Counted from the first letter of the stretch, positions 50,756 through 58,826 are shown. The stretch is 64,000 nucleotides of DNA from Streptomyces indicus (GCF_900100315.1 NZ_FNFF01000005.1:186001-250000); one strand, 5' to 3'. Notes: a model not told the origin generated them from the sequence alone. A program made the numbers and translations.

Positions 50756-50904
50756 CGACGCCTCCCCAACGCGACCACGGCGAACGTCCAAGGCCAACGT
50801 AGCCGGATACGAAGGCGAGGACAGGCGTCCTGCGGACCTGCGCACAACTGTGCGGGATGAGACCTCGGCTGCTCACCGCACCGCCGCCTCACCACACGAC
50901 GGGC

Positions 50905-52083
50905 TTACCGCCGCACGCGCGGCATCCCCAACCCGATCCAGGAAATGATCTCCCGCTGGATCTCGTTGTTCCCGCCGCCGAACGTGAAGATCACCGCGCT
51001 GCGGTAGCCGCGCTCCAGCTCCCCGTGCAGCACGGCCCCCGCCGACCCTTCCTTCAACGCCCCTGCCGCTCCCACGACTTCCATCAGCCAGGCGTACGCG
51101 TCCCTGCGCGCCTCGGACCCGTACACCTTCACGGCGGAGGCGTCCTGCGGGGTGAGCGTGCCGTTCTGCACGGCGTTCACCATCTGCCAGTTGAGCAGCT
51201 TCATCGCGTCGAGCTTGGTGTGCGTCTGTGCGAGCCGCTTGCGCACCCAGCCGAGGTCGAGCACGCGCCGGCCGTCGGCGAGCTTGGTCTCCTCGGCCCA
51301 CTTCTGCACGTTGTGCAGCGCGCGGATCGCCATGGTGCCGTGCGCGGCCAGCGTCACGCGCTCGTGGTTGAGCTGGTTGGTGATGAGCCGCCAGCCCTTG
51401 TTCTCCTCACCGACCCGCCGGCTCACGGGCACCCGGATGTTCTCGTAGTAACTGGCCGTGGTGTCGTGCGAGGCAAGGGTGTTGATGATGGTGCAGCTGT
51501 AGCCGGGGTCACTCGTCGGCACGAGCAGCATGGTGATGCCCTTGTGCGGCGGAGCCTCCGGGTCGGTCCGCACCGCGAGCCACACCCAGTCCGCGGTGTC
51601 GCCGTTGGTGGTCCAGATCTTCTGCCCGTTGACGACGTACTCGTCCCCTTCCCTGACCGCCCTCGTCTTCAAGGCGGCCAGGTCGGTCCCCGCATCGGGT
51701 TCGCTGTAACCGATCGCGAAATCGATCTCGCCGGACAGGATCTTCGGCAGGAAGAAGGCCTTCTGCTCCTCCGTCCCGAACTGCATGATCGTCGGCCCGA
51801 CGGTGTTGAGCGCCATGAGCGGCAGCGGCACACCGGCCTGCGCGGCCTCGTCGAAGAAGATGAACTGCTCCATGGGCGTCAGCCCGCGCCCGCCGTACTC
51901 CTCGGGCCACCCCACCCCGAGCCACCCGTCACTGCCGAGCCGCCGCACGGTCTCCCGGTAGAACCGCTTCTGGGCTGCCGGATCCTCGTAACGGGCGTAC
52001 GCGTTGTCCGGCACCAGTTCGGCGAAGTACGCACGCAGCTCGGCGCGCAACTGCTGCTGCTCGGGCGTGTATTCGAGGTGCAC
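50905..52083 (-). CDS. Acyl-CoA dehydrogenase
   Basis: A 392-residue FAD enzyme for alpha,beta-dehydrogenation of an acyl-CoA or steroid side-chain CoA thioester. The N-terminal helical domain starts LEYTPEQQQLRAELRAYFAELVP, with signature AIGYSEPDAGTDLAAL in the middle. The C-terminal helices hold SEARRDAYAWLMEV and the final FTFGGGNNEIQREIIS, where the catalytic base region lies. A GTG start at 52083 has GGAGGGG upstream and fits the family N-terminus; the longer start at 52173 is unlikely. It is divergent from the peroxidase gene, with a KstR-like box between them. Confidence 0.87.
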   Translation of the reverse strand: MHLEYTPEQQQLRAELRAYFAELVPDNAYARYEDPAAQKRFYRETVRRLGSDGWLGVGWPEEYGGRGLTPMEQFIFFDEAAQAGVPLPLMALNTVGPTIMQFGTEEQKAFFLPKILSGEIDFAIGYSEPDAGTDLAALKTRAVREGDEYVVNGQKIWTTNGDTADWVWLAVRTDPEAPPHKGITMLLVPTSDPGYSCTIINTLASHDTTASYYENIRVPVSRRVGEENKGWRLITNQLNHERVTLAAHGTMAIRALHNVQKWAEETKLADGRRVLDLGWVRKRLAQTHTKLDAMKLLNWQMVNAVQNGTLTPQDASAVKVYGSEARRDAYAWLMEVVGAAGALKEGSAGAVLHGELERGYRSAVIFTFGGGNNEIQREIISWIGLGMPRVRR

Positions 52084-52136
52084 GGCCCCTCCTGGATCTG
52101 GCTGAGCTTGCTGACGACCTTTGGCGGCGCACACAG

Positions 52137-52150
52137 TAGAACTTGTTCCA
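52137..52150. promoter_or_regulatory. KstR-type operator candidate
   Basis: TAGAACTTGTTCCA matches the consensus TnnAACnnGTTnnA of the mycobacterial/rhodococcal TetR repressor KstR at every fixed position. It lies 54 bases upstream of the acyl-CoA dehydrogenase start. No kstR gene is in the window. Confidence 0.6.
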
Positions 52151-52236
52151 GTAATGCGGAAGACACGCGACACACGGGCTCACCGCACCGCGTGCATAGG
52201 ATGCGACCGACGCACCCGCACGGACCTGGAGTAGCG

Positions 52237-52725
52237 ATGACCCTGTACGACATCCCGCTGCGCACCCTCACCGGCACGGACACCTCACTCGCCGACCACA
52301 AGGGCAAGGCGATCCTGCTGGTCAACGTCGCCTCACGGTGCGGCCTGACCCCGCAGTACGAGGGCCTGGAACGCCTCCAGAAGCGCTACGCGGACCGCGG
52401 CTTCACGGTCATCGGCGCCCCCTGCAACCAGTTCGGCGCCCAGGAGCCGGGCACGGCGGAGGAAATCGAGACGTTCTGCTCGACGACCTACGGCGTCACG
52501 TTCCCGCTCCTGGAAAAGCTGGACGTGAACGGCCCGTCGCGCCACGCCCTGTACACGGAACTCACCAAGACGGCGGACGCGGAGGGCGAGTCCGGCGACG
52601 TCCAGTGGAACTTCGAGAAGTTCCTGATCAGCCCGTCCGGCGAAATCCTGGGCCGCTTCCGCCCGCGCACGGAGCCGGAGGCCGAGGACCTGGTGACGGC
52701 GATCGAGGCGGCACTGCCTGCCTGA
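52237..52725 (+). CDS. Glutathione peroxidase family protein (thiol peroxidase)
   Basis: A 162-residue thioredoxin-fold peroxidase that reduces peroxides with thiols. The peroxidatic Cys35 is in NVASRCGLTPQYEGL; selenocysteine is replaced by Cys, as in most bacteria. The second signature APCNQFGAQEPG and the WNFEKFLI motif with the conserved Trp complete the active site. A Cys in IETFCSTTYG is a candidate resolving residue, so thioredoxin is the probable reductant in an actinomycete using mycothiol. The ATG at 52237 follows CTGGAGTAGCG. A hairpin ends the unit. Confidence 0.92.
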   Translation: MTLYDIPLRTLTGTDTSLADHKGKAILLVNVASRCGLTPQYEGLERLQKRYADRGFTVIGAPCNQFGAQEPGTAEEIETFCSTTYGVTFPLLEKLDVNGPSRHALYTELTKTADAEGESGDVQWNFEKFLISPSGEILGRFRPRTEPEAEDLVTAIEAALPA

Positions 52726-52737
52726 TCACAGCCAGCC

Positions 52738-52770
52738 GAAGGCGTCCACCCACCCGGGTCGGGCGCCTTC
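52738..52770 (+). terminator. Terminator after the peroxidase gene
   Basis: GAAGGCG / CGCCTTC arms with a GC-rich loop, starting 12 bases after the stop and followed by TTC. Confidence 0.65.
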
Positions 52771-52860
52771 TTCATGCCCAGACTCCCCCGCCCTGGGAGC
52801 CGTTCCGCCGCACTGCGGAATGGCGGCGGGGACCCCGCGACGATCGCGCGGGGAGCACAG

Positions 52861-52901
52861 AGCGGCCCCGGTTCCCACCCCTCCTCGGGACCGGGGCCGC
52901 T
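52861..52901. terminator. Hairpin terminator near the endonuclease-like gene
   Basis: AGCGGCCCCGGT..CCC pairs with GGGACCGGGGCCGCT (one bulged base). It lies just past the 3' end of the minus-strand gene at 52913. Confidence 0.65.
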
Positions 52902-52912
52902 CTCCGATCCGA

Positions 52913-53335
52913 TCAGTCCCGAACGATCGGCCGCCCCGACGCCTCGGTCTGGAACGCACCGTTGCGCGATTGCCACGCGTTCGCCGCGTAGCTCCGCGCC
53001 GCAGCTTCCCAAGCCCGGTTGACACCCCACCGCTTCCGGCCGTCGACACAGGCCATCACGGCGTTACAGCGGTCGCAGATCAAGCCACGTACATACGACT
53101 CTTCCGAGTCCGCAAAGTGATCAATGATCAGACGCTTGCCGCCGGTCTCGCCTTCAGGCGTCGTCCGGTTCCTCGTTATCGGAAAGAAGGGGAACTTCAG
53201 CCCCGACAGCCTGCGGGAGATCCAGGAGGACCACGGCCTCTCGATCGGCTGCAAGGAACGGCCATCATCGTGCCGCGCAAGTGCCTGGTCGATACAGCGC
53301 AGCAGATCACCGACGTAGAGGGCGCCCGCTTGCAT
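52913..53335 (-). CDS. Small endonuclease-VII-like protein (putative)
   Basis: A 140-residue product from the ATG at 53335. The C-terminal half reads RLIIDHFADSEESYVRGLICDRCNAVMACVDG, a D-H followed by VRGLICDRCN, resembling the DH...VRGLLC..CN core of recombination endonuclease VII (zinc-dependent HNH-like). The usual first CxxC is not visible and the N-terminal part has no recognised domain, so the gene may be partial or divergent. A longer frame (start 53410) also exists; no clear ribosome binding site favours either. Composition here is somewhat lower in GC than in the flanks. Confidence 0.5.
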   Translation of the reverse strand: MQAGALYVGDLLRCIDQALARHDDGRSLQPIERPWSSWISRRLSGLKFPFFPITRNRTTPEGETGGKRLIIDHFADSEESYVRGLICDRCNAVMACVDGRKRWGVNRAWEAAARSYAANAWQSRNGAFQTEASGRPIVRD

Positions 53336-53414
53336 GCCCGCTGCCCTTGACGAAAAGGCGGGCCATGGGGTGCTCCCATGACGCCCCTGCGCACACAGAC
53401 CATCGCCCAACTCG

Positions 53415-53455
53415 CGGGACCGCCCTAGGTCGTCATTGGACCGCGGGCGGTCCCG
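53415..53455. terminator. Terminator of the secreted Cys-rich protein gene
   Basis: Perfect 11-bp stem CGGGACCGCCC / GGGCGGTCCCG with a 19-base loop, 15 bases past the stop of the minus-strand gene at 53470. Confidence 0.7.
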
Positions 53456-53469
53456 AAGTGCTCACGAAG

Positions 53470-53814
53470 TCACGGGTAGAGGGTGTAGACCGTGCAGTCC
53501 GCACAGCCCTTGTGCTGGGAAGCTTGGTAGTTCCCGGTGGAATTCTTGATGGTGGCCTTCGTGGGACTACTGATCCAGCTCTTCCACGTGCCATTCGTCT
53601 TGACTCGGACCCACGCGTACCCCGCACAGGAAGTGCCCGTCTTCTGGGTGTAGGCCAGCGTGTGGCTGCTGTAGGCCCAGTACTGGGTCACGACGCCGTT
53701 GCAGGTGCGCTTGATGGTCAGCTCCCCGGCCGACGCGGGTGCGGCGGCGAAGACCGTGGCGGCCAGCACAGCGGTAGTCAAGCCGGTCACGTACTTCAAA
53801 CGGGTTCGAGTCAT
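53470..53814 (-). CDS. Small secreted Cys-containing protein
   Basis: A 114-residue exported protein of unknown function. The signal peptide (MTRTRLKYVTGLTTAVLAATVFA, cleavage likely after APASA) leaves about 85 residues with four Cys: KRTCNGVVTQYW, GTSCAGYAW and HKGCADCTVYTLYP, which could form two disulfides. The mature part is rich in Thr, Ser, Tyr and Lys, unlike most proteins here. GGAGACCCC precedes the ATG and a terminator follows, so it is probably a single-gene unit. Extracellular inhibitor or toxin roles are possible but unsupported. Confidence 0.78.
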   Translation of the reverse strand: MTRTRLKYVTGLTTAVLAATVFAAAPASAGELTIKRTCNGVVTQYWAYSSHTLAYTQKTGTSCAGYAWVRVKTNGTWKSWISSPTKATIKNSTGNYQASQHKGCADCTVYTLYP

Positions 53815-53964
53815 GGGGTCTCCAGGTGCCGCAGGACGGATTACGACGCCAACCTACGGTTCGGATCTTGACGAATCCTTGCAGATCGCTGAACGCCCTG
53901 CGCAGACCCCAACTCCCACGCACGAAACGGGAGTTGGAACGCTTCCCGATCAAGGAGTTCACCC

Positions 53965-54258
53965 ATGAGTACCGCCAACAAGGCGATCAACACGACGGCC
54001 CTGGGCCGCGTCGTCTCCTCCGTGCTGAACGCCATCACGCGCACTGTGGCCGCGGGCCGGCCGGTGAGGATCACGCACTTCGGGACGTTCAAGCCCGTTG
54101 TCAGTGACGCTCGCCACGGCTGGAACCTCCACACCAAGGAGCGGATCAACGTCCCCGAGCGGCAGGGGCTGCGCTTCAAGCCGTCCCCGCAGTTCCTGGA
54201 CGCTGTGCACGCCGGGGACCCGGAGGCTGCGGTCATCACGAAGCGCAGCCGCGGGTGA
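53965..54258 (+). CDS. HU/IHF-like DNA-binding protein
   Basis: A 97-residue nucleoid-associated-type protein. The beta-arm region is recognised from TRTVAAGRPVRITHFGTFKPVV, containing the GTF motif of HU proteins, and the basic arm (WNLHTKERINVPERQGLRFKPS) ends RFKPSPQF. It lacks a typical HU N-terminal helix pair, so it is a divergent member. AAGGAG stands before the ATG. Both this gene and the frame at 54975 are preceded by the same leader block TTCCCGATCAAGG. Confidence 0.78.
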   Translation: MSTANKAINTTALGRVVSSVLNAITRTVAAGRPVRITHFGTFKPVVSDARHGWNLHTKERINVPERQGLRFKPSPQFLDAVHAGDPEAAVITKRSRG

Positions 54259-54359
54259 ATGGCCGTCGGCGTCCGGGGCATGATGGGCGATCGATGCGGG
54301 CAGCTGCGCTCAACGCGGGTAGCGGCATCAATGTCAGTGCCGATCCATAACATCGCCGC

Positions 54360-54893
54360 ATGTCTGATGCCTTCACCGTGCTGTGGACCCATGAGACCTG
54401 CCGCGCCCTGCGCAGGGAGGGCCGCGTAGGCGAACAGCCTCCTGTCGCCTTCAGCGGTGTCCACACCTCCCTGCCCGCCTGGTCCAGTGCCCGGCCCGGC
54501 GACGAGGTGTACGCGCTACACGTCAACCGCCGCGTCGCGTACGTCGTCAGCCACATGCGCATTCTCAGCATGGAGCGACAGCCGTGCTGTGGCACGCCGC
54601 CTGCGACATGGCAAGACCCCAAACACCCGGGCCATGACGCGTGGGAGATGCTCGGAGCCGATGGCTGCGGTGCCAGTCCCGTGCATGTGGAGGGGACCCC
54701 TGTGCGCTTCGACCAGCCGATACCTGGGGAGTTGTTGGAGCGGCTCACGTGGCGCAATCGCCGTGGGCAGACCCGCGTACTGAAGTACGTCCAGGATGGG
54801 CTGCTGGAGCGATCGATCAGCCTCCAGGGCTTCTATCGCCTGACTCCGGAATCCGCTGACGAACTAGCAGCCCTGGTCCACGCCAACGCGTAG
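54360..54893 (+). CDS. Hypothetical protein (possible PUA/EVE-like domain)
   Basis: A 177-residue protein I do not recognise. It opens AFTVLWTHETCRALRREGRV and has a segment PAWSSARPGDEVYALHVNRRVAYVVSHMRI, in the style of small beta-barrel domains of the PUA/ASCH/EVE group where a GDxVY..H strand is common. A C-C pair (QPCCGTPP) and a Trp-rich stretch (KHPGHDAWEMLGADGC) follow, then an Arg-rich segment (LTWRNRRGQTRVLKYV). No good ribosome binding site is seen; leaderless translation is possible. Its neighbours are other small genes of unknown role. Confidence 0.65.
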   Translation: MSDAFTVLWTHETCRALRREGRVGEQPPVAFSGVHTSLPAWSSARPGDEVYALHVNRRVAYVVSHMRILSMERQPCCGTPPATWQDPKHPGHDAWEMLGADGCGASPVHVEGTPVRFDQPIPGELLERLTWRNRRGQTRVLKYVQDGLLERSISLQGFYRLTPESADELAALVHANA

Positions 54894-54974
54894 TTCAACG
54901 CAGGAGCCCGTCCCATCTCAACCCTCGGTCACCGGCCGGGGGTTCTTCCATTTCCCGATCAAGGCGAAACGCCT

Positions 54975-55283
54975 ATGTCCCTGTCCGACGCGGTGTTCGG
55001 GTATTGCCGCCCGTCCCACCGCGACGTGGTGACCCGCGGCGGGCTGCTCATCGAGCACGACATGTGGCTGCGCAGCTTGCGCTGCGAGGACTCGCCGACG
55101 GCGCGCCGACCATGCCGCCGCCCGAAGGCACCCGCTACGCCGTCGTGGTGCCCGAGGACGGCGAGGCGCTGCCGCTCGCGGACACGCCGTGCGCCGAGAC
55201 CACTACCGCCCCGGCGGCTGGGCGTGGCCGCTGCGGATGCGGGGGTGAGCGATGGGCGCCCTCTGCAAGAGGAGACTGCATGA
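54975..55283 (+). other. Uncertain small reading frame, possibly a broken gene
   Basis: The ATG at 54975 opens a plausible start (MSLSDAVFGYCRPSHRDVVTRG..., here about 38 ordinary residues), then the frame becomes Arg/Pro-rich. A second frame from about 55090 looks more protein-like (EGTRYAVVVPEDGEALPLADTPC). A frameshift near 55090 would join them. Two alternatives remain: a degraded gene or chance frames. The leader shares TTCCCGATCAAGG with the HU-like gene. Confidence 0.35.
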
Positions 55284-55665
55284 CCTCAGTGACCCGCACG
55301 CTGGGCGCCTGTGCGGCGTGCACGGTGACCTCTTCTCCCACGCCTGCGTGCCCGCATGCCGGGGCCCGGTGCAGCACTCGGTGCTGACGCCCATGGAGCG
55401 GGGCACCTTGCAGGACGTCGCCGAGGGCTGGTCATTGCGGGAGATCGCCGAACGGCGCGGCATCCACGTCTCCACGGTGTGGCTGCGGACCAAGAGGGCG
55501 AGGGAGAAGTACGGCGTCCCCAACACAGGCCCCCGGCCACCACGCACTCAGACCGGTCAGCCCCAACTCCCCGCCCCCAGGCAACCGACAACGCCTCATC
55601 CACGTCTACCTGGACGCAGCAATACTCGAAGACCTCGCCAAGGCGATCGAGAGAGGTGGGGATGA
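55252..55665 (+). CDS. HTH protein (LuxR/sigma-4-like) with N-terminal Cys/His motif
   Basis: A 137-residue putative DNA-binding protein. After a Cys/His-rich stretch (LCGVHGDLFSHACVPACRG), which may bind a metal, comes a helix-turn-helix: LTPMERGTLQDVAEGWSLRE, then IAERRGIHVSTVWLRTKRAREKYG, similar to LuxR/FixJ or sigma region 4. The tail is disordered (Pro, Thr, Arg). GGGGGTGAG before the ATG at 55252 supports the start. Its stop overlaps the start of the next gene by ATGA, evidence that both frames are translated. Confidence 0.65.
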   Translation: MGALCKRRLHDLSDPHAGRLCGVHGDLFSHACVPACRGPVQHSVLTPMERGTLQDVAEGWSLREIAERRGIHVSTVWLRTKRAREKYGVPNTGPRPPRTQTGQPQLPAPRQPTTPHPRLPGRSNTRRPRQGDRERWG

Positions 55666-55826
55666 CGACGCCCACGCCGACCAATTGCCCCATCTGCAAT
55701 GGTCCGATGCCCTGTCTGAAGCACTTCGCCGTTGTTGTGCGGCGGCAACGTCACGAGCCGTATCGGCGGCGGGGCGCCGCAGCGGCTCCGCCGACCGCCG
55801 GTCATCTCAGGCCGCGGGGCGCTTGA
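55662..55826 (+). CDS. 54-residue Cys-containing protein
   Basis: A tiny protein beginning MTTPTPTNCPICNGPMPCLKH; the CPIC and PCLKH pair could ligate one zinc ion. The rest is Arg/Ala-rich. GAGGTGGGG precedes the ATG, and the gene overlaps the HTH gene by ATGA, so the two are probably translationally coupled. Its 3' end overlaps the convergent DUF4177-like gene by 20 bases. Function unknown. Confidence 0.6.
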   Translation: MTTPTPTNCPICNGPMPCLKHFAVVVRRQRHEPYRRRGAAAAPPTAGHLRPRGA

Positions 55827-55998
55827 CGAAGACCACGATCTCGATGGCCTGACCCGCACCCCAGCTCGGTGCCATCGTGCTCACGGCTTCCCAGCCCTCG
55901 CGGCCCAGTTCGTTCAGGTCCCGCTCGATCTGCTCGTAGTCGAATCCCTTCATGCCGAGCTTGTACTTCAGGACCTTGTGCTCCCACTGCGTTGCCAT
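55807..55998 (-). CDS. DUF4177 family protein
   Basis: A 63-residue protein matching the small DUF4177 pattern: WEHKVLKYKL at the start, ERDLNELGREGWEAVSTM in the middle (the LN.LG.EGWE.V core), and IVVFVKRP as the last strand. Function unknown; such genes are usually single and widespread in actinobacteria. The 3' end overlaps the convergent tiny gene. Confidence 0.85.
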   Translation of the reverse strand: MATQWEHKVLKYKLGMKGFDYEQIERDLNELGREGWEAVSTMAPSWGAGQAIEIVVFVKRPAA

Positions 55999-56108
55999 GC
56001 GCGCGGATTCTCCTCGGTGCCGGTCGGTTGTTCCCGCACGCTATCCGTGAGGGCCGTCAGCCCCGGTCTTGCCGCACTCCGCGTGTCCCGGCGTGCCAGA
56101 CTCGGTCC

Positions 56109-56651
56109 ATGACCACGCTCTCCCAGCTCCGCAAGGCCGCGCTCGGGCTTCCCGAGGTCGAGGAAGGCACCCATTTCGGGATGGTGGCCTTTTCCGTACG
56201 GGGGAAGGGGTTCGCCTCCGTCACCAAGGACGGGTGGGTTCAGCTGCAGATGGGCGGCGAAGGGGTCGACAAGGCCCTGGGTGCGCATCCACAGGGCGAG
56301 CGGCTCGAGCGGGCGGGGAAGGTCATCGGATTCCGGGTGCCGTTGAAGGCGATCAACGGCAAGGATCTCAACGAGCTCGTCTATGTGTCGTGGTCGCACC
56401 GCGCGCCCAAACGTCTGGCCGCCGCGCTCGCCGGTGCACAGAAAGCTGCTGCGGCGGGGCCCGTCGGCGACCTTCCCTCCGCCATCGGCAAGCCCGCGAC
56501 CCGGGCCCTGCTCGGCGCAGGGATCGAGTCGCTTGAGCAGGTCGCCGGGCACTCCGAGGCCGAGTTGCTGGAGCTGCACGGCATGGGACCGAAGGCCGTA
56601 CGGATTCTGCAGGAAGCGATGACGGAACGCGGTCTCACGTTCCGGTCGTAG
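56109..56651 (+). CDS. MmcQ/YjbR-like protein with C-terminal helix-hairpin-helix domain
   Basis: A 180-residue two-domain protein. Residues 1 to about 110 are an MmcQ/YjbR (CyaY-like DNA-binding) fold: ALGLPEVEEGTHFGMVAFSVRGKGFAS, followed by VYVSWSHRAPKRL. The last 60 residues are an RNA-polymerase-alpha-CTD-like or DNA-binding HhH module (DLPSAIGKPATRALLGAGI, then LLELHGMGPKAVRILQEA). Both halves suggest nucleic acid binding. The start at 56109 fits the family N-terminus. Its 3' end overlaps the convergent methyltransferase gene by 17 bases. Confidence 0.85.
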   Translation: MTTLSQLRKAALGLPEVEEGTHFGMVAFSVRGKGFASVTKDGWVQLQMGGEGVDKALGAHPQGERLERAGKVIGFRVPLKAINGKDLNELVYVSWSHRAPKRLAAALAGAQKAAAAGPVGDLPSAIGKPATRALLGAGIESLEQVAGHSEAELLELHGMGPKAVRILQEAMTERGLTFRS

Positions 56652-57330
56652 CAGCGGCGTTCGGCTTGCGGAAGGTCAGGAAGGCCTGGTCCGTCCGCTC
56701 GGGGGAGGCACCTTCCGTCTCCGCCCGCCTGACCAGGCGCGCCCGCTCCTCGAAGCCGGCGCCGGACAGCAGGTCCGCCATGGCCTGCGGGGTGCGGCGG
56801 TGGAAGACCAGGTCGAAGGTGTGCCCCCAGGCCTCGGTCATATGGAGCGGTGCGTCGCCGATCTGGAAGCTCACGAGGAGCGGTGCGCCCGGCGTGAGGA
56901 CGCGGTGGAACTCCGCGAAGACGCCCGGCAGATCGTCCCAGGGGACGTGGATCGTGGAGTACCAGGCGAGCAGCGCTCCGACGGACGCGTCCTCGAGGTC
57001 GAGGGCTGTCATCGAGCCCTCGATGAAGCGCAGGTCAGGGTTGTTCGCGCGGGCGATCGCCAGCATGCCTGGTGAGAGGTCGATGCCGAAGGCGTCCAGG
57101 CCCCGGGCCGCGAGGTACTCGGTGACGCGGCCCGTGCCGCAGCCCACGTCGGCCACCGGCCCGCGTCCGCGCGCGAGTTCGGCGAAGGCGTCGAGCATGG
57201 CGCGTTCGAAGGGATTCTTCGCCAGCTCACCCGCCCAGCGCCGGTGGCATTCGGCGGCGATGGTGTCGTACGAGGTCCTGGTGGCGGCGAGGTAGGAGGC
57301 GGAGTCGTATGAGGCGGTGACGTCGGTCAT
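56635..57330 (-). CDS. Class I SAM-dependent methyltransferase
   Basis: A 231-residue methyltransferase. Motif I for S-adenosylmethionine binding is VADVGCGTGRVTEYLA at residues about 57 to 72, followed by the acidic FGIDLSPGML and FIEGSMTALDL (motif II/III). The lid and C-terminal part (WYSTIHVPWDDLPGVFAEFHRVLTPG) are of the Methyltransf_25/11 type. The substrate cannot be inferred. It overlaps the 3' end of the MmcQ-like gene. Confidence 0.9.
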   Translation of the reverse strand: MTDVTASYDSASYLAATRTSYDTIAAECHRRWAGELAKNPFERAMLDAFAELARGRGPVADVGCGTGRVTEYLAARGLDAFGIDLSPGMLAIARANNPDLRFIEGSMTALDLEDASVGALLAWYSTIHVPWDDLPGVFAEFHRVLTPGAPLLVSFQIGDAPLHMTEAWGHTFDLVFHRRTPQAMADLLSGAGFEERARLVRRAETEGASPERTDQAFLTFRKPNAAATTGT

Positions 57331-57428
57331 GGATGACGAGCCTATCGACCCGGGTGCCCTCGACCGGATCCGGTCGAGGGCGCCCGCCCCGCCTCACGAC
57401 ACACGCCCGTGCCGCAGGCGTTCGGACG

Positions 57429-58655
57429 TCAGCGGATCGGCATGCCCGACAGAGTCCGCGCGATGACCAGGCGCTGGATCTCGCTCGTGCCTTCGAAGAT
57501 CGTGTAGATCGCCGCGTCCCTGTGCATGCGCTCCACCGGGTACTCGCGCGTGAAGCCGTTGCCGCCGAGGATCTGGATGGCCTGGGCCGTGACCTTCTTC
57601 GCGGTCTCGCTCGCGTAGAGCTTGGACATGGAGCCCTCGGCGTTCTCGAACTTCTTGCCCGTCGTGGCCATCCAGGAGGCACGCCAGACGAGCAGGCGCG
57701 CCGCGTCGATCTGGGTGCGCATGTCGGCGAGCTGGAAGGCGACGCCCTGGTTGTCGATGATCGGGCGGCCGAACTGCGAGCGGGTCTTGGCGTATTCGAG
57801 GGCCTCCTCGTACGCGGCGCGGGCCGTGCCGACCGCCATCGCGCCGACGGCCGGGCGGGAGGCCTCGAAGGTGGCCATCGCCGCGTTCTTCACGCGCTCG
57901 CCGCCCGTCTTGGCGCGCTCGCGGGCGCGGGCGAGGCGCTCGTCGAGCTTGTCCTTGCCGCCGAGGAGGCAGTGGCCGGGAACGCGGACGTTCTCCAGGA
58001 CGACCTCGGCCGTGTGCGAGGCGCGGATGCCGTGCTTCTTGAACTTCTGCCCCTGGGACAGACCGGGGGTGTTCGGCGGCACGATGAACGAGGCGTGGCC
58101 CTTGGTGCCGAGCTCGGGGTCGACCACCGCGACCACGACGTGGACGTTGGCGATGCCGCCGTTGGTCGCCCAGGTCTTGGTGCCGTTGAGGACCCACTCG
58201 TCCTTGGCCTCGTCGTAGACGGCACGGGTGCGCATCGCGCCCACGTCGGAGCCTGCGTCGGGCTCGGAGGAGCAGAAGGCGGCGACCTTCACGTCGTTTG
58301 CGTCGCCGTACATCTGCGGGACCCAGGTGCCGATCTGCTCCTCGGTGCCGTTGGCGAGGACGCCGACCGCCGCGAGGCCCGTACCGACGATGGACAGGGC
58401 TATGCCCGCGTCGCCCCAGAAGAGCTCCTCCATCGTCATCGGGATGCCGAGCCCGGTCGGGTCGAAGAACTGCTGCGCGTAGAAGTCGAGCGAGTAGATG
58501 CCGAGCTTCGCGGCCTCCTGGATGACGGGCCAGGGCGTCTCCTCGCGCTCGTCCCACTCGGCGGCCGCGGGCCGGATCACGTCGGCGGCGAACCCGTGGA
58601 GCCAGTCCCTGACCTCCTTCTGCTCGTCGTTCAGCTCCATGGTGAACTCGGCCAT
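57429..58655 (-). CDS. Acyl-CoA dehydrogenase
   Basis: A 408-residue FAD flavoprotein for beta-oxidation. Signature 1 is AAFCSSEPDAGSDVGAMRTRA (CSSEPDAGSD) and signature 2 QILGGNGFTREYPVERMHRDA (GGNGFTREYPVER); TIFEGTSEIQRLVIAR ends the active-site region and contains the usual catalytic Glu position of medium-chain enzymes (FEGTSE). It is divergent from the TetR gene at 58827, with two perfect palindromes between them, so it is probably the main target of that regulator. Confidence 0.93.
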   Translation of the reverse strand: MAEFTMELNDEQKEVRDWLHGFAADVIRPAAAEWDEREETPWPVIQEAAKLGIYSLDFYAQQFFDPTGLGIPMTMEELFWGDAGIALSIVGTGLAAVGVLANGTEEQIGTWVPQMYGDANDVKVAAFCSSEPDAGSDVGAMRTRAVYDEAKDEWVLNGTKTWATNGGIANVHVVVAVVDPELGTKGHASFIVPPNTPGLSQGQKFKKHGIRASHTAEVVLENVRVPGHCLLGGKDKLDERLARARERAKTGGERVKNAAMATFEASRPAVGAMAVGTARAAYEEALEYAKTRSQFGRPIIDNQGVAFQLADMRTQIDAARLLVWRASWMATTGKKFENAEGSMSKLYASETAKKVTAQAIQILGGNGFTREYPVERMHRDAAIYTIFEGTSEIQRLVIARTLSGMPIR

Positions 58656-58693
58656 GACCCCTCCAGCACTGCGCTGCCAAAGCTGCTTAGCTT

Positions 58694-58731
58694 GTTACTT
58701 GCGGTAACGAGAGTCTGTTACTCACGAGTAA
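58694..58731. promoter_or_regulatory. Twin palindromes between acyl-CoA dehydrogenase and TetR
   Basis: Site 1 (58694-58708) is GTTAC-TTGCG-GTAAC. Site 2 (58718-58731) is TTACTC-AC-GAGTAA. Both are perfect and share TTAC...GTAA ends. They lie in an AT-rich patch within the divergent promoter. They probably bind the adjacent TetR; no binding data. Confidence 0.7.
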
Positions 58732-58826
58732 GTGCTGTCAACTCCTGGCGGGCGGCTGGCTGCCGACAGGCCCGGGGGTGTTACGTTGCGCGTGCGTCAC
58801 CGAATCTGCACGGGCGGGGAGTAACT

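Noticed and set aside
52830..52858. 29-base palindromic block ending GCGCGGGGAGCAC, reminiscent of a type I-E CRISPR repeat
   Set aside because: Only one copy was found, with no spaced repeats and no cas genes nearby; more likely a hairpin.
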